DNA from: an uncultured Aquimarina sp. | GTDB lineage: Bacteria; Bacteroidota; Bacteroidia; Flavobacteriales; Flavobacteriaceae | DNA: 64,000 nucleotides | Assembly: GCA_947498785.1 (NCBI GenBank) | Contig: CANMLS010000027.1 | Span: forward strand, 1 to 64,000 | Reading direction: 5' to 3' | Notes under the pieces: model-generated | Told to the model about the DNA's origin: nothing | Database searches by the model: none | The model's input: the letters and a program-made list of their open reading frames with translations, nothing else | Shown: positions 55,898 through 64,000 of the stretch, one piece after another | Position numbering within the stretch: the stretch's first letter is position 1 | Layout of the letters: each line of letters starts with the position of its first letter | Made by a program: the position numbers and the translations under genes

Positions 55898-58339
55898 ATG
55901 AAAAAAACTTTACTCATTTGTTTACTTTTTCTTTTGGGAAATCAACTAATTTTTGCTCAAGCTGATTATATTGATTGGGAACTTGGAGGAGGAAAACTTC
56001 GTGGTGTTGTAATACCAGGGCCTGAGCCTGCTGGATTAGATTTAGCAGAAATACCTACATCCGATCACCGTCTCCCTTCTGTAATATTAGCAGACCTTGA
56101 TAATGATAATGACCTAGATTTTATTTCGGGGAGTCAAAGAGGAACTATTCATTACTTTGAAAATACAGGTACGGTTACAGCCCCTAATTGGGTTTTAGGA
56201 TCAATACCCTCTCTTGAAGCTATAAATATAGCCGTCAGTGCTACAGTAAGAAATCAAAATCGTCCTCAATTGGCTGATATTGATGATGATGGAGATCTGG
56301 ATTTATTTATAGGTACCGAACGTAATTTTAATGGAGTTAGAGATGATGAAATTCTTTTTTATAGGAATATAGGCACTAAAGAAATTCCAATATTTGAGTT
56401 TGTTCCTGATTGTTTACCTGGACTTTTAAACCAAGACATTGCAGAGTATCCAGGGATGGGATTTGTGGATCTTGACAATGACACAGATCTGGATTTAGTA
56501 GCCTTGGGAAGTGATAAATTGACTTATTATAAAAATACTGGCACCAAAGAAAGCCCTAATTTTGAGCTACAATCTGAAGCTGACAGCCCATGGGATGACG
56601 AAGACGCTTACTCTAATATGGATGTACCTATACCCGTATTTAAAGATTTTGACAAGGATGGAGATTATGACATGTATTTTATGATCGATACTGGTTTTAT
56701 AAGATGGATCGAAAATATCGGAACAACAACAGATCCTCATTTTTCAAGTACACAACATCTTATGGATGGAGATTTAGCAACTTTGGATGTAGGAAGTTTT
56801 CCTATTGTAGATTTTGGTGATGTAGATGGAGATGGATTACAAGATACTTTGTTAGCAAATTTTAATCCTCACGGATTTACATGGTTTAGACAAGTTCCTG
56901 TTTGTATTCCTCCTACCATAACTACTGTAACTGCTACACCTGTACTTTGTGAAGGAGAAATATCCACTATAACCATTACTGGTGAACTTAATATTGCTTC
57001 GACCTGGTCAATATATACTGATTCTTATGGAGGCACTTTATTAGGAACGACCACTACAAACACTTCTACCTTTGAAGTTACACCTACTGCACCAAGCACT
57101 ACCTACTATATACGGGGTGAAGATGGCGATCTATCCTGTATTGATGAAACAACAGCAATTGGTATGACAATTACAATCACGATTAACACTATAGATGATC
57201 CAAGTTTTAACTATAATACTACTAACTATTGCAAAGGTGACACAAATCCAACTCCTACAATTGCAGGATTAACTGGAGGAGTATTTTCTAGCACAGCAGG
57301 ATTAAGTATTGATTCAGCCACCGGAGAAATTGACATTGCCACAAGTACAGCAGGATCGTACACTGTAACTTATACCACTACAGGACTATGTCCTGATTCT
57401 AGTGATATTATAATAAACATCACTGATTTAGATGATGCAACTTTTAGTTATGAAAATTCAACATATTGTGTTGAAGCCACTAATCCAATCCCTAATATTA
57501 CAGGAGTAACTGGAGGAGTATTTTCTAGTACAGCAGGATTAAGTATTGATTCAGCCACCGGAGAAATTGACATTTCCAAAAGTACAACAGGATCATACAC
57601 AGCAACTTACACCACTACTGGACTATGTCCTGATTCTAGTGATATTATGATAAACATCACTGATTTAGATGATGCAACTTTTAGTTATGAAAATTCAACA
57701 TATTGTACTGATGCCGCTAACCCAATCCCTAACGTTACAGGATTTACCAGTGGAACGTTTAGTTCTACATCGGGGCTAAGCATCAATAGTATTTCTGGAG
57801 AAATAAATCCACAAGAATCTACACCAGGAACATATCTTATAACCTATACCACTTCTGGTATTTGCCCTAACTCCAGCACAACAGATGTAACAATTAATGT
57901 ATTACCTGATCTAACGTTAACTAACAATTCTCCAACATTCACTGCAGGATTAACTGGTGCGGCATATCAGTGGATTAATTGCGAAACTAATTTACCGATT
58001 CCAGGAGAAACCAATATATCATTTACCGCTACAGAAAACGGTTCTTATGCAGTAGATATAATATTAAACGATTGCACCAGTAGATCTACCTGCGTTTTGG
58101 TAGATTCTTTTCAACAAGAAGATACCATAGATGATTTCAAATTTTATCCTAATCCAACTGACGGCATTATAAATGTTACTATTTCAGTACAAAAAATTTC
58201 TATTTTCAATTATTACGGAAGAAAAGTGCTTGAAGTATCAACACCTACTTTTGATATATCCTCATTAAGATCAGGAATATATTTTATGGAAGTAGAAACT
58301 GTAAATGGTAAAACTATAAGAAAAATTGTACGACAATAG
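55898..58339 (+). CDS. T9SS-secreted VCBS/FG-GAP protein with three tandem Ig-like repeats
   Basis: 813 residues. Signal peptide (about 3-22, ending IFAQA). Residues about 50-330 hold FG-GAP/VCBS calcium loops (LADLDNDNDLDFISG, IDDDGDLDLFIG, LDNDTDLDLVA, DFDKDGDYDMYF, DVDGDGLQDTL), a beta-propeller. Then an Ig-like domain (about 340-427) and three repeats of 79 residues (about 428-507, 507-586, 586-665), the first two nearly identical; each contains GGVFSSTAGLSIDS or GTFSSTSGLSINS and a CPDSSD or CPNSS turn. A further Ig-like segment and a type A T9SS sorting domain (about 745-813, KFYPNPTDGIINV ... RKIVRQ) follow. A cell-surface or secreted adhesin-like protein. Confidence 0.88.
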   Translation: MKKTLLICLLFLLGNQLIFAQADYIDWELGGGKLRGVVIPGPEPAGLDLAEIPTSDHRLPSVILADLDNDNDLDFISGSQRGTIHYFENTGTVTAPNWVLGSIPSLEAINIAVSATVRNQNRPQLADIDDDGDLDLFIGTERNFNGVRDDEILFYRNIGTKEIPIFEFVPDCLPGLLNQDIAEYPGMGFVDLDNDTDLDLVALGSDKLTYYKNTGTKESPNFELQSEADSPWDDEDAYSNMDVPIPVFKDFDKDGDYDMYFMIDTGFIRWIENIGTTTDPHFSSTQHLMDGDLATLDVGSFPIVDFGDVDGDGLQDTLLANFNPHGFTWFRQVPVCIPPTITTVTATPVLCEGEISTITITGELNIASTWSIYTDSYGGTLLGTTTTNTSTFEVTPTAPSTTYYIRGEDGDLSCIDETTAIGMTITITINTIDDPSFNYNTTNYCKGDTNPTPTIAGLTGGVFSSTAGLSIDSATGEIDIATSTAGSYTVTYTTTGLCPDSSDIIINITDLDDATFSYENSTYCVEATNPIPNITGVTGGVFSSTAGLSIDSATGEIDISKSTTGSYTATYTTTGLCPDSSDIMINITDLDDATFSYENSTYCTDAANPIPNVTGFTSGTFSSTSGLSINSISGEINPQESTPGTYLITYTTSGICPNSSTTDVTINVLPDLTLTNNSPTFTAGLTGAAYQWINCETNLPIPGETNISFTATENGSYAVDIILNDCTSRSTCVLVDSFQQEDTIDDFKFYPNPTDGIINVTISVQKISIFNYYGRKVLEVSTPTFDISSLRSGIYFMEVETVNGKTIRKIVRQ
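57193..57900. repeat. three tandem 237-bp coding repeats
   Basis: Matching codons lie exactly 237 nt apart (T-G-G-V at 57272, 57509 and T-S-G-T at 57746). Copies 1 and 2 share long identical DNA runs; copy 3 is more diverged. They encode the 79-residue Ig-like repeats of the VCBS protein. Confidence 0.85.
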
Positions 58340-58452
58340 AAAATTGAAGCAATACGTAAACTTATAGAGACTACTTTTTAAAGCAGTCTCTATAAATTGT
58401 AATGATAAAAATGTATTCTTTTAAAATTTTTTCTGATTTAACTAGATTAGTA

Positions 58453-59100
58453 TTAATAATCCTTTCCAGGATCTAAGTTTCTAATAAATCTACCATTTTT
58501 GAATACCTGAATACGAAGTAAATGATGTTTGTATTCTGGTCCAGGCGGTATTCTAAAAGAGTATGACCTATTGGTTTCGGGCATTACTGATCCATTTTGA
58601 TGAATCCACCTTTTAAAGAAATGATAATTTTGGCTTAAGACATGTATTTCTGTACTATTTGAACTAGTTCTGCTCTTTTTTATCGCATATAATTGCATTC
58701 CAAATTTTCCCCCTCTTCTTGTATGTCCTGGTGCAAAATCCCAATTTGATCCTGTTTCATGAAGAGCAGTACCGGTTTGAATTAAAAATTTTGTGAAGTT
58801 ACTTTTTCCATCTATTACATGTATTTCAGTACTTCTGGTTCCCGTATTTCTGGTTTTTATAGCAACTAAATCAGTATGTCGATCACCATTAGCATCATAA
58901 TTATATCTTCTAAAATTAGGGCCACTTACTAGACCACGTAAATCCCCCCCTTTAGCCATAATTTCTTGTTGTGATTCAAGTTTAGCAACTCCAGTTTCCT
59001 GAATAGGATCATTTACATCTTCTTTTTCGCAAGACCCCAGGAGAAAAGCAAAAAATAATATAAAAATTAATTGAATTGATAATGTTTTTGTGTTTTTCAT
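58453..59100 (-). CDS. FG-GAP-like repeat lipoprotein
   Basis: 215 residues from ATG 59100, chosen because MKNTKTLSIQLIFILFFAF leads to a lipobox LLGSC; the in-frame extension to 59166 is unlikely. The mature part repeats a block of about 45 residues: YNYDANGDRHTDLVAIKTRN, RSTEIHVIDGKSNFTKFLIQ, TGTALHETGSNWDF and then NSTEIHVLSQNYHFFKRWIH with MPETNRSYSF. The D-x-N-x-D loop suggests calcium. Such repeats occur on secreted hydrolases and adhesins of marine flavobacteria. Function unknown; a surface lipoprotein is inferred. No T9SS domain. Confidence 0.72.
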   Translation of the reverse strand: MKNTKTLSIQLIFILFFAFLLGSCEKEDVNDPIQETGVAKLESQQEIMAKGGDLRGLVSGPNFRRYNYDANGDRHTDLVAIKTRNTGTRSTEIHVIDGKSNFTKFLIQTGTALHETGSNWDFAPGHTRRGGKFGMQLYAIKKSRTSSNSTEIHVLSQNYHFFKRWIHQNGSVMPETNRSYSFRIPPGPEYKHHLLRIQVFKNGRFIRNLDPGKDY

Positions 59101-59166
59101 AGTTTTAAAAGTTGGTGAATATAAATATAAGTAATTTATAATTTGAAGCCTGATTTTTAAGCACAT

Positions 59167-59768
59167 ATAAACATTGATCTCTTTAAATCACATCTCGAAA
59201 TTACATAAGATTATAGTGAGATTAGTACATAACGTTGCTTAGATTTATAAATTCACAGGAAGACAAAAACTAAAAAAATCACTCCATAATGGCGTCATAG
59301 TTTTTTGCTTACATTAAGAATAATGCCCTTGTGACATTAGAATACTTTATGAATCCATATTTGAAAGATAAGTCCTAAAGTATTATTATATATATTTAAA
59401 GAACTATCATTAGTGTCCAAAAAAACATACTCCATTAATTCAAATGTCAAACTGATAACACGAACAATAGTGCAAGTACAAAAAAATATTGAAATGGGCA
59501 TCATTAGTAACAATCCTTTGCTAACAGCATTCATTTCTACCAATCCCATTTTTGTTATCTCTAGATTCACAAATCTCCGCTAGCGCAGGGAATAAAGAAT
59601 CTGCGAGGCAAAGCTTTGAAGAATTCTATAGATTAAACTTTTATGAATAATTGAACTTTAATTTTCTATTCGTTGGCTATAATAGTGGGTTGTTACCATT
59701 GAATTTCTATTGAAAGCCTTAGCCTTACCTCAGTCTACTGTAAAAAAACAACACTATAATTAGTGCTA
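59167..59768. other. gap between the FG-GAP lipoprotein and the Crp/Fnr gene
   Basis: About 600 nt without a convincing gene. No RNA-like fold or long hairpin was recognised. A minus-strand frame at 59337-59570 is open for 77 codons but has no family resemblance. It contains the stretch tctccgctagcgcaggg, locally richer in GC than its surroundings. Confidence 0.4.
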
Positions 59769-60353
59769 TTATATCTTTTTCTTAGTTGATCTTTTTTTTA
59801 TTTTACTCATAAATTCTGGAGACAATCCCAAGTAAGAAGCGATCATGTATTGAGGGACTCTTTGAAAAAATTGAGGATTCGCCTCCAAAAATGCGTGATA
59901 CATTTCCTCCCCAGAAAGTACCCTTGTGTACTTTATTCTATTAGAATTTGCAATAATCGTTCTTTCCATAATAATCCTAAACAGCCTATCTATCTTAGGA
60001 AGTTTTGCTGTTAATTCTTCAAATGCACCCAAGCTTAGTTCTAATAATTCGGTATCCTCGAGTGCCTGAATAAAGTTTTCTGAAGGGCTTTGATTTAATA
60101 AACTATTATAATTTGTAAACCACCATTTGTCTATTGCAAAATCCATGATTTGCTCCACTCCTTTTTCATCGATATAGTAAGACCTTATACATCCTTTTAT
60201 AACAAAATATCTAGCACGGCAAACCTTACCTTCTTCTAATAAGTATGCTTTCTTTTTTAGTTTTATTACCTTCAGATATTGATAAAAAAATTCCATCTCT
60301 TCATCAGAGATTTCTATATAATTTCTAACATATTGTGCTAGTTTTTCAATCAT
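59769..60353 (-). CDS. Crp/Fnr-family transcriptional regulator
   Basis: 194 residues from ATG 60353 (an extension to 60377 is possible). Cyclic-nucleotide-binding-like jelly roll (about 20-120: LLEEGKVCRARYFVIKGCIRSYYIDEKGVEQI is its characteristic strand-turn region) and a C-terminal helix-turn-helix (RVPQYMIASYLGLSPEFMSKIKK). The Arg that contacts cAMP phosphate is not clearly present, so the ligand is unknown. DNA-binding repressor or activator; Bacteroidota members mostly act on single neighbouring loci, but none is obvious here. Confidence 0.88.
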   Translation of the reverse strand: MIEKLAQYVRNYIEISDEEMEFFYQYLKVIKLKKKAYLLEEGKVCRARYFVIKGCIRSYYIDEKGVEQIMDFAIDKWWFTNYNSLLNQSPSENFIQALEDTELLELSLGAFEELTAKLPKIDRLFRIIMERTIIANSNRIKYTRVLSGEEMYHAFLEANPQFFQRVPQYMIASYLGLSPEFMSKIKKRSTKKKI

Positions 60354-60742
60354 ATATTTTTTGTTATAAGCGCCCAAAGTTTTCTGTCTTTAGCAGATTA
60401 TGATATCCTTTGATTTGCCTTTAGTTCTATATTGCTTTTTTCAACATCATTCGTACAATTAATGAAATGGTTTCACCAGAAAAAAACTTCCTGACCAATG
60501 ATTAAAATTTACAATTGTAGTAATGATTAATTTTTTGTTTTTAGATTCATTTTCATCATCATCTAATAACAATGAAACCTTAAAATTAAGATGCTTATGG
60601 TTCTTCCCAAGAACTACTTCTGATTTGTTATTTTCATATCTTATATATAATACAATTCGTTACGGTAAATAAACATCCTATAAAGATACAAGAAGAATAT
60701 CGATAAAAGTTTAATCTAGATTAAGAAGTATGAGAAGTGGTA
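60354..60742. other. gap between the Crp/Fnr gene and the DCC1 gene
   Basis: About 390 nt with no gene. A pair of short direct or inverted repeats was not found. Contains the promoter of the Crp/Fnr gene on the minus strand. Confidence 0.35.
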
Positions 60743-61129
60743 TTACCTGAAATTAATTGTGCAGCTTTTTGATTGCCCAAACCATTTTACACGATTACGA
60801 GAAGCCAAAGTATAGATAGCATCTCGTATTATTCTGGGAATAAATGCTAATAATGCTGCAATACGTTTCCATTTTGGGATTTTGGCAACGATTTTCAGAA
60901 AACCATCAGAATGTGTGTGGGATCCGTTTTCATCAATCAGAATTACAGTCTCTAATTGTTCTGTTGGATAATCAAATTTTTTAAGTAGTTGTTGTCCTTT
61001 TGGGGATTGAAATGGAATAAACTGAAAAATATCATGCTGAGCAAATTTCATTAACCATCCTACTACTCCGTTACACAAGTTACATTCTCCATCGAAAATA
61101 ATAATATTTCTTCTTACAAAAGATTCCAT
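60743..61129 (-). CDS. DCC1-family thiol-disulfide oxidoreductase (DUF393)
   Basis: 128 residues. FDGECNLCN with Cys16 and Cys19 in the DxxCxxC pattern (Asp13) of the family, then VVGWLMKFAQHDIFQFIPFQS and the closing WFGQSKSC. Family members are predicted redox proteins. Lies 27 nt after the ABC ATPase gene on the same strand, so possibly in the ABC transporter unit. Confidence 0.87.
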   Translation of the reverse strand: MESFVRRNIIIFDGECNLCNGVVGWLMKFAQHDIFQFIPFQSPKGQQLLKKFDYPTEQLETVILIDENGSHTHSDGFLKIVAKIPKWKRIAALLAFIPRIIRDAIYTLASRNRVKWFGQSKSCTINFR

Positions 61130-61156
61130 TTGATTGATTTTTAAATCATTACCTCT

Positions 61157-61825
61157 TTATAGTCGTATAGAACCGTCGATCATTTCAATAGCATTATGAG
61201 AATTTTTGTAAATTTTTGAATTATGGGTAGCTATAACAACTGCTTTTTCGCGTTGCTCTGTAATATTTTTAAGTAGTTCAAATACTATCTCTGTGTTTTT
61301 TTGATCCAAATTACCCGTAGGTTCATCAGCAATAATAAGCATGGGATCATTAATCAATGCTCTCGCAATAGCAACTCTTTGTTGTTCTCCTCCTGACAAC
61401 TTATAAGAGGGACGTGACCCAAAGTCTTTCATCCCTATTTCTTCCAATAATAATAATGCTTCTTCTTTAATTTGATCCCTTTTCTTTTCTGCAAGTTTCA
61501 TGGCAGGAAGCATCACATTTTGTAGCACGTTAAATTCTGGAAGTAAATAATGAAACTGATACACGAATCCTATATGAGTATTCCTAAAATCAGTAAGATA
61601 AGATGGTGACATTGTTTTAATGTTTTCGTTATTTATAATTAAGTCACCCTTAAAATTGGTATCCAAAGTTGATAAAATATACAACAAGGTAGATTTGCCA
61701 CTTCCTGATTCTCCAAAAATAGAAATCAGTTCTTTTTCATGAACCTGCAAAGAAACATTATTTAATACTCGTTGTTTTTGTGGTTCATGAAAATATTTAT
61801 GGATATGCTTTGCTTCCAGAATCAT
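61157..61825 (-). CDS. ABC transporter ATP-binding protein (LolD/MacB-like)
   Basis: 222 residues. Walker [10 protein letters not shown] at 38-46, signature LSGGEQQR at 143-150, Walker B LIIADEP with Asp167 and Glu168 followed by TGNLD, and the H-loop His in VIATHNS. The LolD/MacB subfamily powers FtsX-like permeases that extract lipoproteins or move substrates across the periplasm without using a membrane channel. Partner permease gene overlaps its start by 4 nt. Confidence 0.94.
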   Translation of the reverse strand: MILEAKHIHKYFHEPQKQRVLNNVSLQVHEKELISIFGESGSGKSTLLYILSTLDTNFKGDLIINNENIKTMSPSYLTDFRNTHIGFVYQFHYLLPEFNVLQNVMLPAMKLAEKKRDQIKEEALLLLEEIGMKDFGSRPSYKLSGGEQQRVAIARALINDPMLIIADEPTGNLDQKNTEIVFELLKNITEQREKAVVIATHNSKIYKNSHNAIEMIDGSIRL

Positions 61826-63039
61826 AGGTTTCGAATTATAGTTACAGGATCAACTTGACTTGCTTTTTTTGACGGAAAATACCCTGCTAAAATCGTTGTA
61901 AACACTCCAAAAGCAATCCCTAGAATGTAATACCCCAGATTGAAATTAATAGGATAGGTATCGACAATAATAAAATCTGAAGTATCCAAAGGTGTTGTAG
62001 AAATCACATAGCTAATAATGTAACCTATACCAGTTCCCAAAAGAGCACCCAATACTCCAATAATTACAGATTGTATAAGAAAAATGAATATAATATCATT
62101 GCTTGAATATCCCACAGTTTTTAATACTGCAACATCTTTACGTTTTTGAAAAACTGTCATATTCATGATGTTATAAATCCCAAATCCAGCTACCAAAAGC
62201 AATGCAAATGAGACCGACCAAGTCAGAACATCTCTCACTTTGTTACCAATCACAATAGTTTTATTACTATCCTTCCAGTCTTCAACAATAACCTTTTTTT
62301 GTTTTTGAGATAACGTCTTTTTAATCGTGACATTGTCACGATCCTTAAGTTTTATATGAATGTGAGTAATCGAATTTTCTTTACCTAATAGTCTCTGTAA
62401 TGTCTTTGCAGGCATATAGGTGCGCACATTATCAATAGTAGTAATTCCAAAACTAAATATTCCCGAAACTATAAGTTCCTTGGTTTTACCATTAGGAAGA
62501 ATCATTTTTAGTGTATCTTTTGCAGAAACTTGCAAACGTCTAGCTAAGCTAATTCCAAGTAAAATTGTGTTCTCATCAAGGAGGTTTTCAAAACCATTTC
62601 CCTCAATTAGCCTACGATCCAAATCAACCATCTGATTTTCTTCTAGCGGAAAAACACCATTGATACTACTAGGTAATTGATTGGTTGTACTGATCAAAAT
62701 TGCAGATGAAACTATCTGGTGCGCAAAAGAACGAACATTATCATGGTTTGATAATGTCGTATTAATTTGATCTACGCCTTTAAGTATATTTAAATTTCCT
62801 CCTAGTGATTGATGCTTAGATGATTCTTCTTGCACTGCTCTTATAATCACATCTGGACTTCCTTTAAACACAGCATCATCCAAGAAATCATTAACCCCTG
62901 TCATAAAATTAATCATGACAATAAACGTAGTTACCCCAAGCATTACTCCAACTATCGCCAGAAAACTCTGTTTCTTTCTAGCAAATAAATATTGTAATGC
63001 TATAAAAAAGTTGGTTTGGTTAAAAATGCATTTAGACAT
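61822..63039 (-). CDS. FtsX-like permease of an ABC exporter
   Basis: 405 residues. N-terminal helix (about 24-45), a MacB-like periplasmic domain (about 50-270) and three C-terminal helices (about 276-300, 323-350, 370-390) with the FtsX pattern (FQKRKDVAVLKTVGYSSNDI cytoplasmic loop). Works with the ATPase 61157-61825 to move lipoproteins, peptides or small compounds. The stop/start overlap (ATGA) shows translational coupling. First gene of the unit. Confidence 0.93.
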   Translation of the reverse strand: MSKCIFNQTNFFIALQYLFARKKQSFLAIVGVMLGVTTFIVMINFMTGVNDFLDDAVFKGSPDVIIRAVQEESSKHQSLGGNLNILKGVDQINTTLSNHDNVRSFAHQIVSSAILISTTNQLPSSINGVFPLEENQMVDLDRRLIEGNGFENLLDENTILLGISLARRLQVSAKDTLKMILPNGKTKELIVSGIFSFGITTIDNVRTYMPAKTLQRLLGKENSITHIHIKLKDRDNVTIKKTLSQKQKKVIVEDWKDSNKTIVIGNKVRDVLTWSVSFALLLVAGFGIYNIMNMTVFQKRKDVAVLKTVGYSSNDIIFIFLIQSVIIGVLGALLGTGIGYIISYVISTTPLDTSDFIIVDTYPINFNLGYYILGIAFGVFTTILAGYFPSKKASQVDPVTIIRNL

Positions 63040-63769
63040 ATCCTATAGGTCGGAAAAACTAAAAAAGAATTACAACAATTGTAAAATAAAACACCAACCT
63101 TTACAACTTAACAAAAAAACCATTCCATTCTATATCAAATAGCGTATGATATAGTATTTTAAACTATCTTATTCTTTCAATACATTACAGATCTTTTTTA
63201 TATTTCTAAAACCAAAATGAGTCAAAAAAATATTCGATTAAACATGTAAAACTCAAAATATAATATTACAAACTCACACCTGAATCAAATCTCTAAAAAT
63301 TAGACCAATAGAATAAAAATAGTCTCCTAAAACCCTTTCAAAATCTACAAAAAATGTCTGCTTATCAGCACTAGTTTTTATATTATTTATCATAATATAA
63401 AAGGATTTTTTTTCTCTTGTTATTAATTTGTGAGCATAGATATAATCACAAAAGCGTAACTATCTACATATTAATGCATTAATAAAAAAAACAAGGTTTT
63501 TGTAAAAAAAATCAAAGTTTATATAATAAAAATTATTAGATTTGTCCTCAGAAAATGACAATTTAGAATCTTCTTTTTCTTTATAAAATAAACTGTCAAA
63601 TAGCCATCCAAATACATACCCTTCTGGTAGTATTAAGATAACTCCCAACCAGTTTATAAGTAATTAGAGGTTTTTTAAAATTGTTTAAAAAAGTAGCTAA
63701 GATTTTAATACTAGTCAAAAAATCAACGCGACACATTATTAAATTAATTAATATTTTAAAAAAACCATT
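63040..63769. other. gene-poor stretch upstream of tssD
   Basis: About 730 nt. A minus-strand frame at 63460-63648 (TTG start, open from 63663) reads INWLGVILILPEGYVFGWLF followed by charged residues; this looks like a membrane segment but has no usual start codon and may be a remnant. Otherwise AT-rich, with no RNA gene recognised. Confidence 0.35.
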
Positions 63770-64000
63770 ATGGGATCATTTAGAGCTTCCTTAGAATTAG
63801 GAGGAAAAGAATTTGACGTATTAAGTTCAGAGTACGCATTCAGTAGAGATACTGATAAAAAAGGAAAAATATCTTCAAACGTGTATGGCGGAAGAATTAC
63901 ATTAACTATCGAGTCTACAGAAGATACTTCTGTAATCGAAGCGATGCTAAACAGCCAATTCAAATCTGTAGAAGGTAAAATCATTTACAAGAAAACAGAC
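63770..64000 (+). CDS. tssD: Type VI secretion tube protein TssD (Hcp), 5' part only
   Basis: ATG 63770 opens a frame that runs through the right edge; 77 codons are visible. The sequence MGSFRASLELGGKEFDVLSS is followed by YAFSRDTDKKGKISS and YGGRITLTIESTEDTSVIEA, the pattern of Bacteroidota (T6SS subtype iii) TssD: a short beta hairpin, a DTDxxGxxSS turn, then GGxIxxxIESTxDTS. Hcp-type hexameric rings stack to form the tube of the contractile system. No other T6SS gene is in the window; the rest of the cluster, if any, lies beyond the edge. Confidence 0.85.
   Translation, partial: MGSFRASLELGGKEFDVLSSEYAFSRDTDKKGKISSNVYGGRITLTIESTEDTSVIEAMLNSQFKSVEGKIIYKKTD

Noticed and set aside
59337-59570. 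77-codon minus-strand frame
   Set aside because: Hydrophobic composition but no recognised motif and no spacing that suggests a gene.
63460-63648. Minus-strand frame with one membrane-like stretch
   Set aside because: Starts only at TTG right after a stop, and its C-terminal half has low complexity; kept as a note in the gap entry, not as a gene.
1-64000. CRISPR array or riboswitch
   Set aside because: No regularly spaced identical repeats were seen and no element matching a known riboswitch was recognised by eye.

Overview
The window looks like a chromosomal segment of a marine-type member of the Bacteroidota, most likely family Flavobacteriaceae (genus not determinable from sequence alone; an Aquimarina-like organism is a guess). 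Reasons: AT-rich DNA, promoters of the Bacteroidota type (TTG about 20 nt from TAnnTTTG, clearest in front of sdhC and the tRNA), at least two secreted proteins ending in type IX secretion (T9SS) sorting domains, many lipoproteins, a class-B succinate dehydrogenase, an ISAon1-type transposase remnant and, at the right edge, a Bacteroidota-type TssD tube gene of a type VI secretion system.

Layout. 1-630: IS4-family transposase running off the left edge. 0.8-4.3 kb: sdhCAB operon (minus strand). 4.4-8.5 kb: a methionine-type aminotransferase and an unusual 887-residue fusion of an FAD monooxygenase with an alpha-oxoamine synthase. 8.6-13.9 kb: DNA polymerase IV, an NAD(P)-binding gene broken by one in-frame stop, a CYTH protein, two tandem paralogous outer-membrane barrel candidates and a YciI-like lipoprotein. 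14.2-28.3 kb: a long minus-strand run with penicillin-binding protein 1C, an M28 peptidase, a monooxygenase-like small protein, a 5'-nucleotidase split into two genes, three proteins of unassigned role, a degenerate tandem repeat and a thioester-type alpha-2-macroglobulin. PBP1C and alpha-2-macroglobulin normally act together in periplasmic defence of the wall; here they lie 6 kb apart. 28.4-32.4 kb: decayed gene remnants, a nucleoside-hydrolase-like lipoprotein, and a TIR-domain protein co-oriented with an isoaspartyl peptidase/asparaginase.

32.5-40.2 kb: radical SAM protein, a decayed secreted M12 metalloprotease (its zinc motif and several tryptophan codons destroyed), a large T9SS BNR-repeat/F5-8C adhesin-like protein and an S8 protease lipoprotein. 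40.4-43.5 kb (minus): HD hydrolase, acyl-ACP desaturase, PlsC acyltransferase and bacilliredoxin, i.e. membrane lipid and thiol redox housekeeping. 43.6-49.8 kb: TerB/DnaJ co-chaperone, a lumazine-binding-like protein, a LytS/LytTR two-component pair, lycopene cyclase, a small secreted protein and a DMT transporter. 49.8-54.6 kb: FeoA-FeoB with an unlisted 50-residue Cys-rich partner, a Sco-family copper chaperone and RseP. 55.1-59.2 kb: tRNA-Asn, a transposase remnant and a T9SS VCBS protein with three near-identical internal repeats. 59.7-64.0 kb: Crp/Fnr regulator, DCC1 thiol oxidoreductase, an ABC exporter pair and the truncated tssD.

Terminators are mostly long perfect hairpins with T-runs and divide the window into short transcription units. 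The accessory stretches (28.3-35.1 kb and 54.6-59.8 kb) carry most of the pseudogenes and secreted proteins. Functional assignments come from motifs read by eye; no database search was possible.
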